A stretch of 64,000 nt of DNA. Source: RGIG529 sp050950425. Lineage in GTDB: Bacteria; Bacillota; Clostridia; Oscillospirales; Oscillospiraceae. Location of the stretch: assembly GCA_050950425.1 (NCBI GenBank), contig JBMNHO010000002.1, forward strand, positions 1,619,602 through 1,683,601, in the 5' to 3' direction. The stretch's first letter is position 1. Each line of letters opens with the position of its first letter. Below are positions 33,132 through 41,706 of the stretch, in pieces. A model generated the notes under the pieces. It had not been told where the DNA came from. It made no database searches and saw only the letters and a program-made list of their open reading frames with translations. The position numbers were made by a program, and so were the translations under genes.

Positions 33132-34576
33132 TATTTGGCACCTCCCATTTGTTCAAAGGCATATCCCGCTTGGTACAGCAACGGCTCTGAAAAATGGCGG
33201 CCGATGAGCTGCATGCCGATGGGCATGCCTTCGGCGTCTTTGCCGCAGGGCAAAGAAAGAGCAGGAGCGCCGGTGATGTTCGCGGGGGCGGTATAGGCGT
33301 CTCCCATATACATTTCCACGGCAGCTTGGGTCTTTTCCCCAATGGGGTACGCAACGGTAGGCGAAACAGGGGAAAGGATGATGTCACACGTTTCAAATAC
33401 GGCGGAAAATTCTTTCATAATGAGGCTGCGCACTTGCATCGCTTTTTTATAATACGCATCATAATACCCGGAACTAAGGGCGAAGGTGCCGAGTATAATC
33501 CGGCGCTTGACCTCCCATCCAAACCCCTCGTTGCGGGACATTTGGTACAAAGAATCCATATCGTCAAACTGTTCGCTGCGGTATCCGTACCGCACGCCGT
33601 CAAACCGGGCAAGGTTCGAGGACGCTTCCGCGCTGGAAATGACATAATGGGCGGCCAAGGTGTGATCAATCGAAGGTATGGAAACCCAAAGAAGCTGGGC
33701 GCCCTGGGCCTCCAGTCGGGCGGCGGCGGCGAGGACGGCGGCTTTCACCTCCGGGTGAATGCCTTCTTTGAAAAACTCCTTTGGCAGGCCGATTTTCAGG
33801 CCCTTTACACCCCGACCCAAGCCATCTGTATAGTCTGGGCTGTCTTTGGCAAGAGAAGTGGCGTCCCGTTTGTCGTGGCCGGCAATGGCGTTTAACACCA
33901 AGGCGTTGTCCCGTACGTCCTTGGTCAGCGGCCCGATTTGATCCAATGAGGAAGCAAAGGCCACAAGGCCGTATCGAGAAACGGTTCCGTACGTTGGCTT
34001 CATGCCTACCACGCCGCAGAAAGAAGCGGGCAGGCGGATGGAGCCGCCTGTGTCCGACCCCAAGGCATATGCCGCCTCTGAGGCAGCTACAGCGGCGGCG
34101 GGGCCGCCGGAACTGCCCCCGGGGACACGGGTTACATTTCGAGGGTTTTTGGTTACTTGGAAATACGAATTTTCCGTGGTAGACCCCATGGCAAACTCGT
34201 CCATGTTTAGCTTGCCCAGCAGAACATAAGAGGATTGCTTTAGTTTTTCAACGACACAGGCGTCATAAGGCGGGCAAAAATCTGAAAGCATCTTAGAAGC
34301 GCAGGTGGTGAGGATCCCGCGGGTGCAAATATTGTCCTTGATCCCGGCGGGGATGCCGGCCAAGGGAGAAAGCGAAACACCCTTCATCCTCTGTTGATCC
34401 ACAGCGGAAGCCGCCGCCAGCGCGCCCTCTGCGTCCACCGAGAGATACGCTTTGACATCCGGCTCTTTGGCTTCGATGGCGTCCAAATATGCGTTTGTTA
34501 CGTCAACAGAGGAAAATTCTTTCGCGGCGAGGCCGACGGATAATTCAAACAATGTTTTTTCGGTCAGTGCGGACAT
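33131..34576 (-). CDS. gatA: Asp-tRNA(Asn)/Glu-tRNA(Gln) amidotransferase subunit A
   Basis: The 481-residue amidase releases ammonia from glutamine. The Ser-cisSer-Lys triad is visible: Lys in GIPAGIKDNI, cis-Ser in GGSSGGP and the nucleophile Ser in GSDTGGSIRLPA. A frame opens at ATG 34597, overlapping the aspS-gatC stop as ATGA, but the ribosome site AAAGGGGGAAG lies inside it. ATG 34576 therefore fits better and gives the usual MSALTEKTLFELS start. It lies between the AspRS-GatC fusion and gatB. Confidence 0.96.
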   Translation of the reverse strand: MSALTEKTLFELSVGLAAKEFSSVDVTNAYLDAIEAKEPDVKAYLSVDAEGALAAASAVDQQRMKGVSLSPLAGIPAGIKDNICTRGILTTCASKMLSDFCPPYDACVVEKLKQSSYVLLGKLNMDEFAMGSTTENSYFQVTKNPRNVTRVPGGSSGGPAAAVAASEAAYALGSDTGGSIRLPASFCGVVGMKPTYGTVSRYGLVAFASSLDQIGPLTKDVRDNALVLNAIAGHDKRDATSLAKDSPDYTDGLGRGVKGLKIGLPKEFFKEGIHPEVKAAVLAAAARLEAQGAQLLWVSIPSIDHTLAAHYVISSAEASSNLARFDGVRYGYRSEQFDDMDSLYQMSRNEGFGWEVKRRIILGTFALSSGYYDAYYKKAMQVRSLIMKEFSAVFETCDIILSPVSPTVAYPIGEKTQAAVEMYMGDAYTAPANITGAPALSLPCGKDAEGMPIGMQLIGRHFSEPLLYQAGYAFEQMGGAK

Positions 34577-34593
34577 ATTTTCTTCCCCCTTTC

Positions 34594-36678
34594 TCATTCC
34601 ACCACGCGGGGGACGGTGATATAACCATCCGTCTGCGTTTTGGCGTTTTGCAGCAGTTCGGCCCGGTCAAGGCTCTGCGTCATTTCATCCGGCCGAAATA
34701 CATTATAAACCGGCATAATATGGACGGTGGCTTCCAGCCCTTCGGTGTCCACCTCCGAAAGCTGATTGGCGAAGCTTAAAATGGTTTTCATATCCTGCTC
34801 CATGCGAACCTTCTCCTCGTGAGACAAGGAAAGCTGGGCCAAAGAAGCGATTTTTCCCACGTCAATGTTGGGGGCAGGGGCGGCTTGGGTTCCCCCTGTC
34901 TGGGCTGCGGCCAGCTGATCCAGACCGAGTGTTTTCAGTTGTTCCGGATCAACGGCACCGGGGGCGTCGGTCAGAGGACAGGAAGCGTCTTTGTTTTTCG
35001 GAAAGGCGATCACGTCCCGGAGAGAATTGGCTCCCGTCATCAGCATCACCAGCCGATCGAGCCCAAAGGCAAAGCCGCCGTGGGGCGGGGTACCGAAACG
35101 GAAGGCGCTGATCATAAAGCCGAACCGCTCGTCGATCTGCTCTTTGGAAAAACCCAGTGCTTCGAACATTTTCGTCTGAATTTCCTGGTCGTGGATGCGG
35201 ATGGAGCCGGAGCCAAGCTCGATCCCGTTGAGCACCACGTCATATGCCTGAGCCCGCACCCGTTCCGGGGCGGAGGTAAGATAGGGGAGATCCTCCGGAT
35301 AAGGCATGGTAAAGGGGTGATGGGTGGAAACGTACCGCCCCTCTTCTTCGGAATACTCAAACTGGGGGAAGTCCGTGACGATTACAAACCGATAGTCGTC
35401 TTTTTTGCGCAGCCCCAAAAGGTCGCCGATGTCAAGGCGTAGGTTGCCCAGCGTGCGCCGGACGGTAGAAAGCTTGTCGGCGCAAAACAAAATAAAGTCG
35501 CCCGGCGCCCCGTCCATGGCGCGTAAAATAGATTGCAGTTCTTCTTCTTTGAAATACTTGGTCAAAATAGAATATAAGCTGCCGTCTTCTTTCACGGCGA
35601 TCCAGGCCATGCCCCCGGCCCCGTACCGAATGGCTTTGGCGGTGAGTTCCTCAATGGTGGAGCGGGTGAAGGAGGCTCCGCCTTTTACATTGATGGCCCG
35701 GACAACTCCGCCCTTGTCCGCTACCTTGCGAAAGACAGAAAAGCTGCAGGAGCGGGCGATTTTTGTCAAATCTACAATAGGAAAGCCAAACCGAAGATCC
35801 GGCTTGTCGCTGCCATATTGATCCAGCGCTTCCTGATAGGTGAACCGGGGAAACGGGTCCGGAAAAGTGATCCCCTTCATCTTCTCGAAAAGAAAACGGA
35901 GCAGCCCTTCCAGGTAGGACAAAACATCGTCCTGATCCACAAAGGACATTTCCATGTCCACCTGGGTAAACTCCGGCTGCCGGTCCGCGCGAAGATCCTC
36001 GTCTCGGAAGCAGCGGGCAATTTGGTAGTACTTGTCGACCCCGCCGACCATCAGCAGCTGCTTGAAAATTTGCGGGGACTGGGGGAGGGCATAAAACGTA
36101 CCCGGGTGAACCCGGCTGGGAACAAGATAATCCCTCGCCCCCTCCGGCGTAGACTTGGTCAGCATGGGGGTTTCCACTTGGAGAAAGCCGTCGGCATTTA
36201 AATACGACTCAATGGCGCTCTGCACCTGATGGCGATACCGCAGCGTTTGATACAGGCTGGGCCGACGCAGATCCAAAAAACGATATTTCAGCCGCAGGTC
36301 CTCCCGCACGGAGATAGGGTCCTCCGGGGAAAAAGGAAGGGGGGCCGCTTTGGAAAGCAAAGAAATGCGCTTTGCCAAAAGCTCAATGGTGCCGGTCTCA
36401 ATTTTGGGGTTCAGTGTTTCCTCATCCCGCAGACGGATGACGCCGGACACGGCGATGACAGATTGATTGCGCAGCCCTTCCGTCACGGCAAAATCCGCAG
36501 GGGAGAGATGCCGGGCGTCAAAGACCACCTGCAAAACGCCCTCCCGGTCTCTTAAATCGATGAAAATAATGCCGCCCATGTCCCGTTTGGTCATCACCCA
36601 GCCACAGGCCACTTCTGTTTTTCCAATGTCCGCTTCCCGCAGCGCGCCGCAGTAGCAGGTTCGCTTCATTTTGTTCAT
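34594..36678 (-). CDS. aspS-gatC: Fusion of aspartyl-tRNA synthetase with amidotransferase subunit GatC
   Basis: The 694-residue protein contains a whole bacterial AspRS: OB-fold anticodon domain (about 1-105), class II core with motif 2 in CFRDEDLRADRQPEFTQ, a GAD insertion (about 290-420) and motif 3 GGFAFGLDRL near 555. After a short linker (about 590-602) a complete GatC follows (about 603-694: VGKIASLAQLSLS...ILSFANQLSEVDTEG). AspRS is normally about 590 residues and GatC about 95, so nothing is missing. The fusion should tether Asp-tRNA formation to amidation by GatA and GatB, encoded directly downstream. The start is ATG 36678; 36669 is an alternative. A T-box leader lies upstream. Confidence 0.93.
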   Translation of the reverse strand: MNKMKRTCYCGALREADIGKTEVACGWVMTKRDMGGIIFIDLRDREGVLQVVFDARHLSPADFAVTEGLRNQSVIAVSGVIRLRDEETLNPKIETGTIELLAKRISLLSKAAPLPFSPEDPISVREDLRLKYRFLDLRRPSLYQTLRYRHQVQSAIESYLNADGFLQVETPMLTKSTPEGARDYLVPSRVHPGTFYALPQSPQIFKQLLMVGGVDKYYQIARCFRDEDLRADRQPEFTQVDMEMSFVDQDDVLSYLEGLLRFLFEKMKGITFPDPFPRFTYQEALDQYGSDKPDLRFGFPIVDLTKIARSCSFSVFRKVADKGGVVRAINVKGGASFTRSTIEELTAKAIRYGAGGMAWIAVKEDGSLYSILTKYFKEEELQSILRAMDGAPGDFILFCADKLSTVRRTLGNLRLDIGDLLGLRKKDDYRFVIVTDFPQFEYSEEEGRYVSTHHPFTMPYPEDLPYLTSAPERVRAQAYDVVLNGIELGSGSIRIHDQEIQTKMFEALGFSKEQIDERFGFMISAFRFGTPPHGGFAFGLDRLVMLMTGANSLRDVIAFPKNKDASCPLTDAPGAVDPEQLKTLGLDQLAAAQTGGTQAAPAPNIDVGKIASLAQLSLSHEEKVRMEQDMKTILSFANQLSEVDTEGLEATVHIMPVYNVFRPDEMTQSLDRAELLQNAKTQTDGYITVPRVVE

Positions 36679-36756
36679 GATTCCTGTTTCCTTTCTGTTC
36701 ACGCACAGGGAACGATGTTTTCAAACATATTATATCTTTTGAATTTTTTGAAATAA

Positions 36757-37093
36757 AAGCAGTCTTTCGTCCCAAAAAGAATTTTCTTTTTGGGACGAAA
36801 GACTGCTTGCTGCAAGTCTTCCGCGGTACCACCCAAAGTAACTGGACAACCCAGTTCCCTTCACCGCGCACTTATGATGCGCTTTGGCGATAACGCGCCA
36901 CCGCGGCCGGGTCTACTGAAGGCATATGCCTCGTTCAATCGGCGACTCCGAGATGTTTTTCCTCCGAAAAGCCGGACCGCTTTCCCACCAACCAGCGGCT
37001 CTCTGGGCAGGGCATGCCTGCGCACCTTTTGTTTCGGGCTACTGTTCTCTTCATTGTCTTTTGGACTCTATTTTGTTTGCCTTTTGTTTAGAT
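36757..37093 (-). promoter_or_regulatory. T-box leader (tRNA-sensing riboswitch) of the aspS/gatC operon
   Basis: On the minus strand the conserved T-box core GGTGGTACCGCG lies at about 36822-36833. It is followed by a 25-bp terminator hairpin (36757-36808) running into TTTATTT; the two are arranged as alternative antiterminator and terminator. Upstream are Stem I features such as the GAAGAGAACAGTAG stretch and AGAGAGCC...GGTTGGTG. A candidate specifier is AAC (36957-36955) in the stretch before CTCGGAGTCGCC. AAC would mean control by uncharged tRNA-Asn. The T-box itself is clear; the specifier reading is tentative. Confidence 0.9.
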
Positions 37094-37099
37094 GGAGCC

Positions 37100-37128
37100 A
37101 GTATACCATTGTTTTTGTACGATTGCAA
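37100..37128 (-). promoter_or_regulatory. Predicted promoter of the T-box-aspS/gatC operon
   Basis: On the minus strand TTGCAA (37128-37123) and TATACT (37105-37100) are 17 bases apart, placing the start near 37093, just before the T-box Stem I. Confidence 0.75.
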
Positions 37129-37314
37129 GATGATTCTTCAAAACAAGGGAGAAGAGCCAAAGCGCTTTCGGGTTTTTGCCCGGAGCCGACAGGGAAAGGG
37201 GTGGGGAGCCGCTTTCGCAGCCAAGAACGGAGATCGACGCGCCCCGGCATTCCGGCCATTGTCTATTAAAAACACCCGGCCCCTTGAAACGTGTTTTGGC
37301 CTGTTTGCATGGGA

Positions 37315-37968
37315 TCAGCCGGAGTGGTATTCCCAAAAATCAGGATAGGAATGCAAGTACCAAGTTGCGGCTGTTCGGATGGCGTCCGCGTCTTTTTTGG
37401 CGCTTGGGTCAAAAACACCCGCGACCAAAAAGCCGGCGGCCACGGCGGTTTGAATGGCGTGCAGCGAATCTTCAAACACAATGGTGTCGGCTTGTGTGGT
37501 GCCCAAAAGAGAAAGCGCCTGGAAATAGATGTCGGGCTGGTCTTTTCCGGCGCCCGCTTCCGTGCAGGTGATCAGACGGGGAAAGTAATGGTCGATGCCA
37601 AGACGGTTTAAGGCAGTTTCCACCAAGTGGCGATCCGTTGCCGTGGCGATGCAAAGAGACACCTGCCGTTTGCGCAGGGACTCCAAAAAGGGAAGCACAG
37701 AGGGCTTGAGCAAAATATGATGTCGATAGTCTTGCTCCACCAGGTCGTTGGCCTCCTGCATCAGCTGAGAAACCGAGTCGGCAAAGCCATATCGCCTTTT
37801 CAAATAAACCACCGCCTGCTCTAAGCCAAGAGGCTTTAAAATCTGCCGCAGGTCAGAAGGGGGCGTAATGCCCCGCCGCATCAAAAACCGATCACCCACG
37901 GTATCCCAGACTCCCATAGAATCCAGCAGTGTACCGTCCAAGTCAAAAATAGCGCCTTTGAAAAGCAT
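37315..37968 (-). CDS. HAD-superfamily hydrolase (phosphoglucomutase/phosphatase-like)
   Basis: The 217-residue protein has the HAD motifs: nucleophile D9 and D11 in FDLDGTLLDS, motif II threonine in CIATATDR, Lys in GKDQPDIY and the acidic pair in FEDSLHAIQTA. The helical cap (about 18-85) marks subfamily I, as in beta-phosphoglucomutase and phosphoglycolate phosphatase. The substrate is unknown. The gene's 3' end faces the upstream side of the aspS/gatC promoter on the same strand. Confidence 0.88.
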   Translation of the reverse strand: MLFKGAIFDLDGTLLDSMGVWDTVGDRFLMRRGITPPSDLRQILKPLGLEQAVVYLKRRYGFADSVSQLMQEANDLVEQDYRHHILLKPSVLPFLESLRKRQVSLCIATATDRHLVETALNRLGIDHYFPRLITCTEAGAGKDQPDIYFQALSLLGTTQADTIVFEDSLHAIQTAVAAGFLVAGVFDPSAKKDADAIRTAATWYLHSYPDFWEYHSG

Positions 37969-38006
37969 GTTCCTCCCACCTATTCTTTATTATTATGATG
38001 TAATGC

Positions 38007-38291
38007 CTAATATTGAGACAAGCAAATCCAAGTGATTCCGGAAACCTGAAGGAAGAAGACGACTGGGATGCCGAAACGAAAAGCAACGCGTCTTGTTTTG
38101 TGGCGCAACAGCTGCATGCCCAAGTAGGCACCGGCAGAACCGCCCAGAGCGGCAATGAGAAGCAAGCTGGCTTCCGGAATCCGACATTGCGCCCTTTCCG
38201 CTTTTCGCTTGTCCAGCCCCATGATCAAAAAACCAAAGCCATTGAACAAGACGCCATAGAGAAGCAGGCCATAGAAAAAAGAAGAATGCAT
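38007..38291 (-). CDS. DUF1294 family membrane protein
   Basis: The 94-residue protein has three to four hydrophobic segments and the DUF1294 pattern: GFLIMGLDKRKAERAQCRIPEA (the DK.A motif) at about 22-43, then LLLIAALGGSAGAYLGM and HKTRRVAFRFGIP. Such small proteins are widespread in bacteria, with no known role. It lies 38 bases upstream of the HAD gene, on the same strand. GGAG lies upstream of the ATG. Confidence 0.85.
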   Translation of the reverse strand: MHSSFFYGLLLYGVLFNGFGFLIMGLDKRKAERAQCRIPEASLLLIAALGGSAGAYLGMQLLRHKTRRVAFRFGIPVVFFLQVSGITWICLSQY

Positions 38292-38812
38292 TGGAATTCT
38301 CCTCCAACCGATGTTTATGTTGTGGTGTTTATGTTGTATTGTACAGGAATATTTTTTTCAATGCAAATATTTCGCTGCCCATTCTCGGGCCAAAAGACCC
38401 AAAGGAGGGCAGAAAGGAACGGACTCGGCTTTTCTTTCGGCTTGATATATGAAAGGGCAGGAAAGCGACAATAAAATAGTTACAAAAAAACCGGAGAGCA
38501 CAGGGCGCGCCATTCTGCCTGCCCGTTGAGAAAAGGGATAGAGGGATAGGAAGGTTGAGTGGTTTTTTTATTGCTATTATGCGAAAGGGTTAGACATTTG
38601 ACATGTTCTGTACAGAAATGGGAGTGGAAAGAACAAAAAAGTTTTTTCGTTACATGAAACAAAGGTTTTTGATTTGCATGCAAATCAAAAACCTTGAAAA
38701 ACACAGTGGTTGCAACGGGTACAATAACTGTTTGAATGATTACATTTTGTAACCATACTCTGATGAAAACGGAAATAGTTGACTCTTAAATTTTACTTTT
38801 TGTATTTTTTTG
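38292..38812. other. Intergenic region between divergent genes
   Basis: The stretch is A/T-rich with no supported gene. It holds a perfect 34-bp palindrome at 38662-38695 (listed separately) and the promoter of the SleB-like gene at its right edge. Confidence 0.5.
38662..38695. repeat. Perfect 34-bp palindrome in a non-coding region
   Basis: AAGGTTTTTGATTTGCA and its complement meet at GCATGC with no loop. There is no adjacent gene end for it to terminate, since both flanking genes point away. It may be an operator, or the terminator of an unseen small RNA. Confidence 0.6.
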
Positions 38813-38841
38813 TTGCCAAATTCATATGTTTGGTCTATACT
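38813..38841 (+). promoter_or_regulatory. Predicted promoter of the SleB-like hydrolase gene
   Basis: TTGCCA (38813-38818) and TATACT (38836-38841) are 17 bases apart, about 36 bases before the start codon. Confidence 0.7.
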
Positions 38842-38876
38842 AGGAATGCTTCACAATGAACAGAAGGAGTGAAATG

Positions 38877-39701
38877 ATGAAACGACAGGTAAAAACCATT
38901 GCTTTGTTTTGCATGCTTGCCGTGTTGCTGAGTACGATGTTTGTGGGGTACGCAGCAAATCAAAAGGCACTGATTGTAGATGGAAAAACAAGCACCATTG
39001 AAACTCGAGTCATCAACGGCAATACTTATGTGCCGCTTCGGAGCTTTTGCCAGCAGATGGAGGAATGCACCATCACATGGGACGGGAAAACGGAAACGGC
39101 AACCGTTACCAAAAGCGGACTGCGCATCACGGTGGACATTGGTTTGGACTATGTGGAAGTGAACGGAAGATATTTCTACCTGCCGGACGGCGTATATTGC
39201 GGTGACGGCGCGTTGTCTCTCCCGGTTACGCTGCTTGCAAAATGCTTCAATTCCGAAGTGTATTGGACGGCGGATTACAGCGCCCTGCAGGTGGTTCGAA
39301 AAGGATCGTCTGTCCAATCTGCCGATGAGTATTACAATTCTACGGATCTTTACTGGTTATCCAGAATCATTTATGCGGAAAGCGGCGGGGAACCGCTGAA
39401 AGGAAAAATTGCAGTTGGAAACGTTGTGCTAAACCGTGTGAACAACAGCCGTTTCCCCACAACGGTTTATAATGTCATTTTCCAAAAAAATCAGTTTTCC
39501 CCTGCGTCCAGCGGCAGCATCCACAGAACGCCCAGTGCGGAAAGCGTCATTGCGGCAAAAATTGCCCTGGAAGGGTATAAAGTTGCTGAAAACAGCTTGT
39601 TTTTCTTGAATCGTTCCATTGCGAGAAGTCGCTGGATGGAGAAAAACTGCACATATGTGGCCACCATCGGCCGGCATACGTTCTACACGCTGGCGTCCTA
39701 A
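38877..39701 (+). CDS. Secreted SleB-type cell wall hydrolase with copper-amine-oxidase-like N-terminal (stalk) domain
   Basis: The 274-residue protein has a signal peptide (core about 7-24, cleavage near VGYAA), a stalk-type domain (about 27-140) with the NGNTYVPLRSF motif, and a C-terminal SleB/Hydrolase_2 domain (about 155-274). The likely catalytic glutamate lies in RIIYAESGGEP. SleB enzymes are lytic transglycosylases that cut peptidoglycan, classically the spore cortex during germination. This domain pairing is common in Clostridia. AAGGAG precedes ATGs at 38874 and 38877. A hairpin terminator follows at 39765. Confidence 0.9.
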   Translation: MKRQVKTIALFCMLAVLLSTMFVGYAANQKALIVDGKTSTIETRVINGNTYVPLRSFCQQMEECTITWDGKTETATVTKSGLRITVDIGLDYVEVNGRYFYLPDGVYCGDGALSLPVTLLAKCFNSEVYWTADYSALQVVRKGSSVQSADEYYNSTDLYWLSRIIYAESGGEPLKGKIAVGNVVLNRVNNSRFPTTVYNVIFQKNQFSPASSGSIHRTPSAESVIAAKIALEGYKVAENSLFFLNRSIARSRWMEKNCTYVATIGRHTFYTLAS

Positions 39702-39764
39702 TTTTAAGAAACAAAAAGTGAAGATACGCTCTGACGCTGCATGTATTGCGGAACGTCATGTGGT

Positions 39765-39796
39765 GAAAAAGCCCGGCTTTTGTGCTGGGCTTTTTC
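39765..39796 (+). terminator. Rho-independent terminator after the SleB-like gene
   Basis: GAAAAAGCCC and GGGCTTTTTC pair around a 12-base loop, 64 bases after the stop, with a T-rich right arm. Confidence 0.8.
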
Positions 39797-39936
39797 GCTG
39801 CAAAATGCCACGGAACAGGAAGAAAAACAAAGCGCTTTTTTGGGTGGGTGGAGGAGATATCGCTCTTAACCTTGAAATTTCCTCAAATAGGAAGTATAAT
39901 GAAAAAAGCCAAACATCGTGGGAAGGAGGTAAAGGC

Positions 39937-41385
39937 GTGACGGAAAACAGAACAAATCGACGCGTGTCGATGGTAACAAATGAACGCCTTTTGTCCGTCC
40001 TCGTCCATTCCCTGTTTTCCGCCTGGATGCTGGCCGTTCTTTTCGAAGGTCAAATCTTCTACGCTCTCACAGATAGCCATAAGATCGACCCTTCCGCTAT
40101 GGTGTTTGGCGGCGTCGCGGCTCATTTTGCCGGGCTGCTTTTGTGCGGCTTGTTCATCAAAACAAAGAAAGCGGCGAAGCGGCTGTTTTTATGTTCGTAT
40201 CCCTTTTTTATGGCCATTTCTGTGGTCTTTTTCTTTCCCCCATCCGCGCTTTGGATGGTTGGAATCATTGCCGGCGCTTTGCTTGCGGGGGGGGGGTGCG
40301 TGGCGGCTTGGGCGTTTTACTTAAAGAGCGGCACGCCGAAAAACAAGCGGATCAAAACGGCCGCAGATATGCTGATCTTGTCGAATGTTTTGATGATACT
40401 CTGCAATATGGCGGCCATTCACATCTCGCCGCACACGGGGCTGGCGATGTCCATGCTCATGCTGCTGGGCGCCTTTCTACTTGCCCTGAAGCTGCCGGAG
40501 GGCCACGATGCTGCCACCCCCGTAGCTTGTGAACGGGAAAAACCCCCTGCATGCATTACAACCCCCCTCCTCTTTCTGTGTCTTTTTATCGCAGTTATTA
40601 CCATCGACGCGGGACTCATGTATCATGTGGTCAACCCGGCTTTTGCGCACCATGAATGGCTGGCAAGTTGGTATTGGGCGATTCCCTATATCGCCGCGCT
40701 TTTTATCATGAAAAAGCTACCCCGGCGAACCAATCGGACCTACATCCTCTATGTGGCCATCGCCATGATCGGCCTTTCGTTTATCGCTTTTATGGTACTT
40801 GGCCGCGGGGCGGCAAGCTACCTTGTGATCAATACGCTGATGCTGGGAGCGTTCGGAGTATACGACCTGTTTTGGTGGAGCATCCTCGGCGAAATGCTGG
40901 AACTGCACCAAAACCCCGCCATAATTCTTGGTATTGGCCTGTCCGCCAATGTATTGGGCGTGCTGCTCGGCGGGCTTATTGGCAGTGCTGTCATGTCTTC
41001 CGACATACATAGCCCAAACCCCACGCTGCTGGCGCTGGCCGTGGTTTGTGTGACGATGGTTCTCCTGCCGCCGCTGCACAGGCATCTTTCGTCGCTGCTG
41101 AAAGGCCATGCCTATCTTTCGGCGTTTTCTGAGCTGCCCCCCCGGGAACAAACGGTTCAGGTTGAGCGAGCCGCGAGGTTCGGGAACTTGTCGGAACGAG
41201 AGAGCCAGGTCGCCACCCTTCTGCTTCAAGGAAAGACATACAAAACCATCGCCGGAGAACTGACGATCAGCGAAAACACGGTTAAATATTATGTAAAAAA
41301 CATCTATTCCAAATTTGGCATTCAAAGCCGCGCGGAGTTGATTCACATCGTGTTAAAAAAAGAGGATGCGTCCCCTTCCGCATAA
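39937..41385 (+). CDS. LuxR-family transcriptional regulator with multi-pass membrane N-terminal domain
   Basis: The 482-residue protein has about twelve hydrophobic segments arranged like an MFS transporter (about 20-385), then a cytoplasmic linker and a C-terminal LuxR-type helix-turn-helix (about 415-475: LSERESQVATLLLQGKTYKTIAGELTISENTV in two adjacent motifs). It should sense a signal in or across the membrane and act as a membrane-bound activator. The start is GTG 39937 with GGAAGGAGG 8 bases upstream; the frame extends upstream with no site. It lies beside an island whose two promoters share a palindrome at about -42, the usual position for LuxR-type activators. Confidence 0.88.
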   Translation: MTENRTNRRVSMVTNERLLSVLVHSLFSAWMLAVLFEGQIFYALTDSHKIDPSAMVFGGVAAHFAGLLLCGLFIKTKKAAKRLFLCSYPFFMAISVVFFFPPSALWMVGIIAGALLAGGGCVAAWAFYLKSGTPKNKRIKTAADMLILSNVLMILCNMAAIHISPHTGLAMSMLMLLGAFLLALKLPEGHDAATPVACEREKPPACITTPLLFLCLFIAVITIDAGLMYHVVNPAFAHHEWLASWYWAIPYIAALFIMKKLPRRTNRTYILYVAIAMIGLSFIAFMVLGRGAASYLVINTLMLGAFGVYDLFWWSILGEMLELHQNPAIILGIGLSANVLGVLLGGLIGSAVMSSDIHSPNPTLLALAVVCVTMVLLPPLHRHLSSLLKGHAYLSAFSELPPREQTVQVERAARFGNLSERESQVATLLLQGKTYKTIAGELTISENTVKYYVKNIYSKFGIQSRAELIHIVLKKEDASPSA

Positions 41386-41403
41386 TGCCCCTGAAAAACC
41401 TGT
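41384..41403 (+). repeat. Direct repeat DR1 (pairs with 50243-50262)
   Basis: AATGCCCCTGAAAAACCTGT occurs here, overlapping the LuxR stop codon, and recurs with one mismatch in the same orientation at 50243. The two copies bracket the inverted repeats and the 8.8-kb island. Confidence 0.75.
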
Positions 41404-41411
41404 CATTTGAG

Positions 41412-41442
41412 GCCCCTACCCGAAAAAGGTAGGGGCTTTTTT
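41412..41442 (+). terminator. Terminator of the LuxR gene (within the left inverted repeat)
   Basis: GCCCCTACC and GGTAGGGGC flank CGAAAAA and are followed by TTTTTTC, 26 bases after the LuxR stop. Confidence 0.9.
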
Positions 41443-41449
41443 CGTGCAG

Positions 41450-41494
41450 ACTACCCGACCGGGTGATTTTTTATGGCTCTGCTTTTGCTATGCT
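41450..41494 (+). promoter_or_regulatory. Island promoter P1 with palindromic activator site
   Basis: ACTACCCG-AC-CGGGTGAT is centred at 41458.5 and TATGCT (-10) lies at 41489-41494. With the start near 41501, the centre is at about -42.5. There is no good -35 hexamer, as expected for an activator-dependent promoter. It drives the plus-strand genes at 41707-43791. Confidence 0.65.
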
Positions 41495-41535
41495 GTTCTT
41501 GACAAACAAAATCCTGCCGGAAAGGGGGCGTGTAT

Positions 41536-41628
41536 TTGAAAGCGGTCAAAAAAGGGATTACGTTTTGCAGCGCGCCTGCGCTGGTCTCCTGGAAGGGGCA
41601 GGGGTTCCGGTGTTTGTCTTTGGGGTGA
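41536..41628 (+). pseudogene. Decayed 5' fragment, related to the 49565-50095 gene
   Basis: Downstream of P1, TTG 41536 opens a 30-codon frame starting LKAVKKG, matching the start LKTIKRR of the gene behind P2. After a frame change the similarity goes on as RACAGLLEGAGVPVFVFG against RAFTGFIILAGAVLLIFG. It therefore looks like a truncated, frameshifted duplicate of that gene. The match is by eye over about 35 residues. Confidence 0.55.
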
Positions 41629-41706
41629 AGAAGGGGTTCGATCCCAAAATAAAAATCGATAAATCGAACGTGTTGAAATCGAATCTGTTGAAAGGGTGGA
41701 TATGTT

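Larger units (their letters stand above)
41411..41502 (+). repeat. Inverted repeat, left copy (pairs with 50130-50220)
   Basis: About 92 bases are repeated in reverse complement at the other end of the island. Shared in order are the terminator stem GCCCCTACC/GGTAGGGG, a T-run, the palindrome ACCCG-N2-CGGGT, a T-run and GCTATGCTGTT-N-TTGA. Weaker similarity continues into a TTG-started reading frame. Confidence 0.85.

Noticed and set aside
38480..38704. Minus-strand 74-codon frame in the intergenic gap
   Set aside because: No ribosome site, odd composition, and it covers the 34-bp palindrome.
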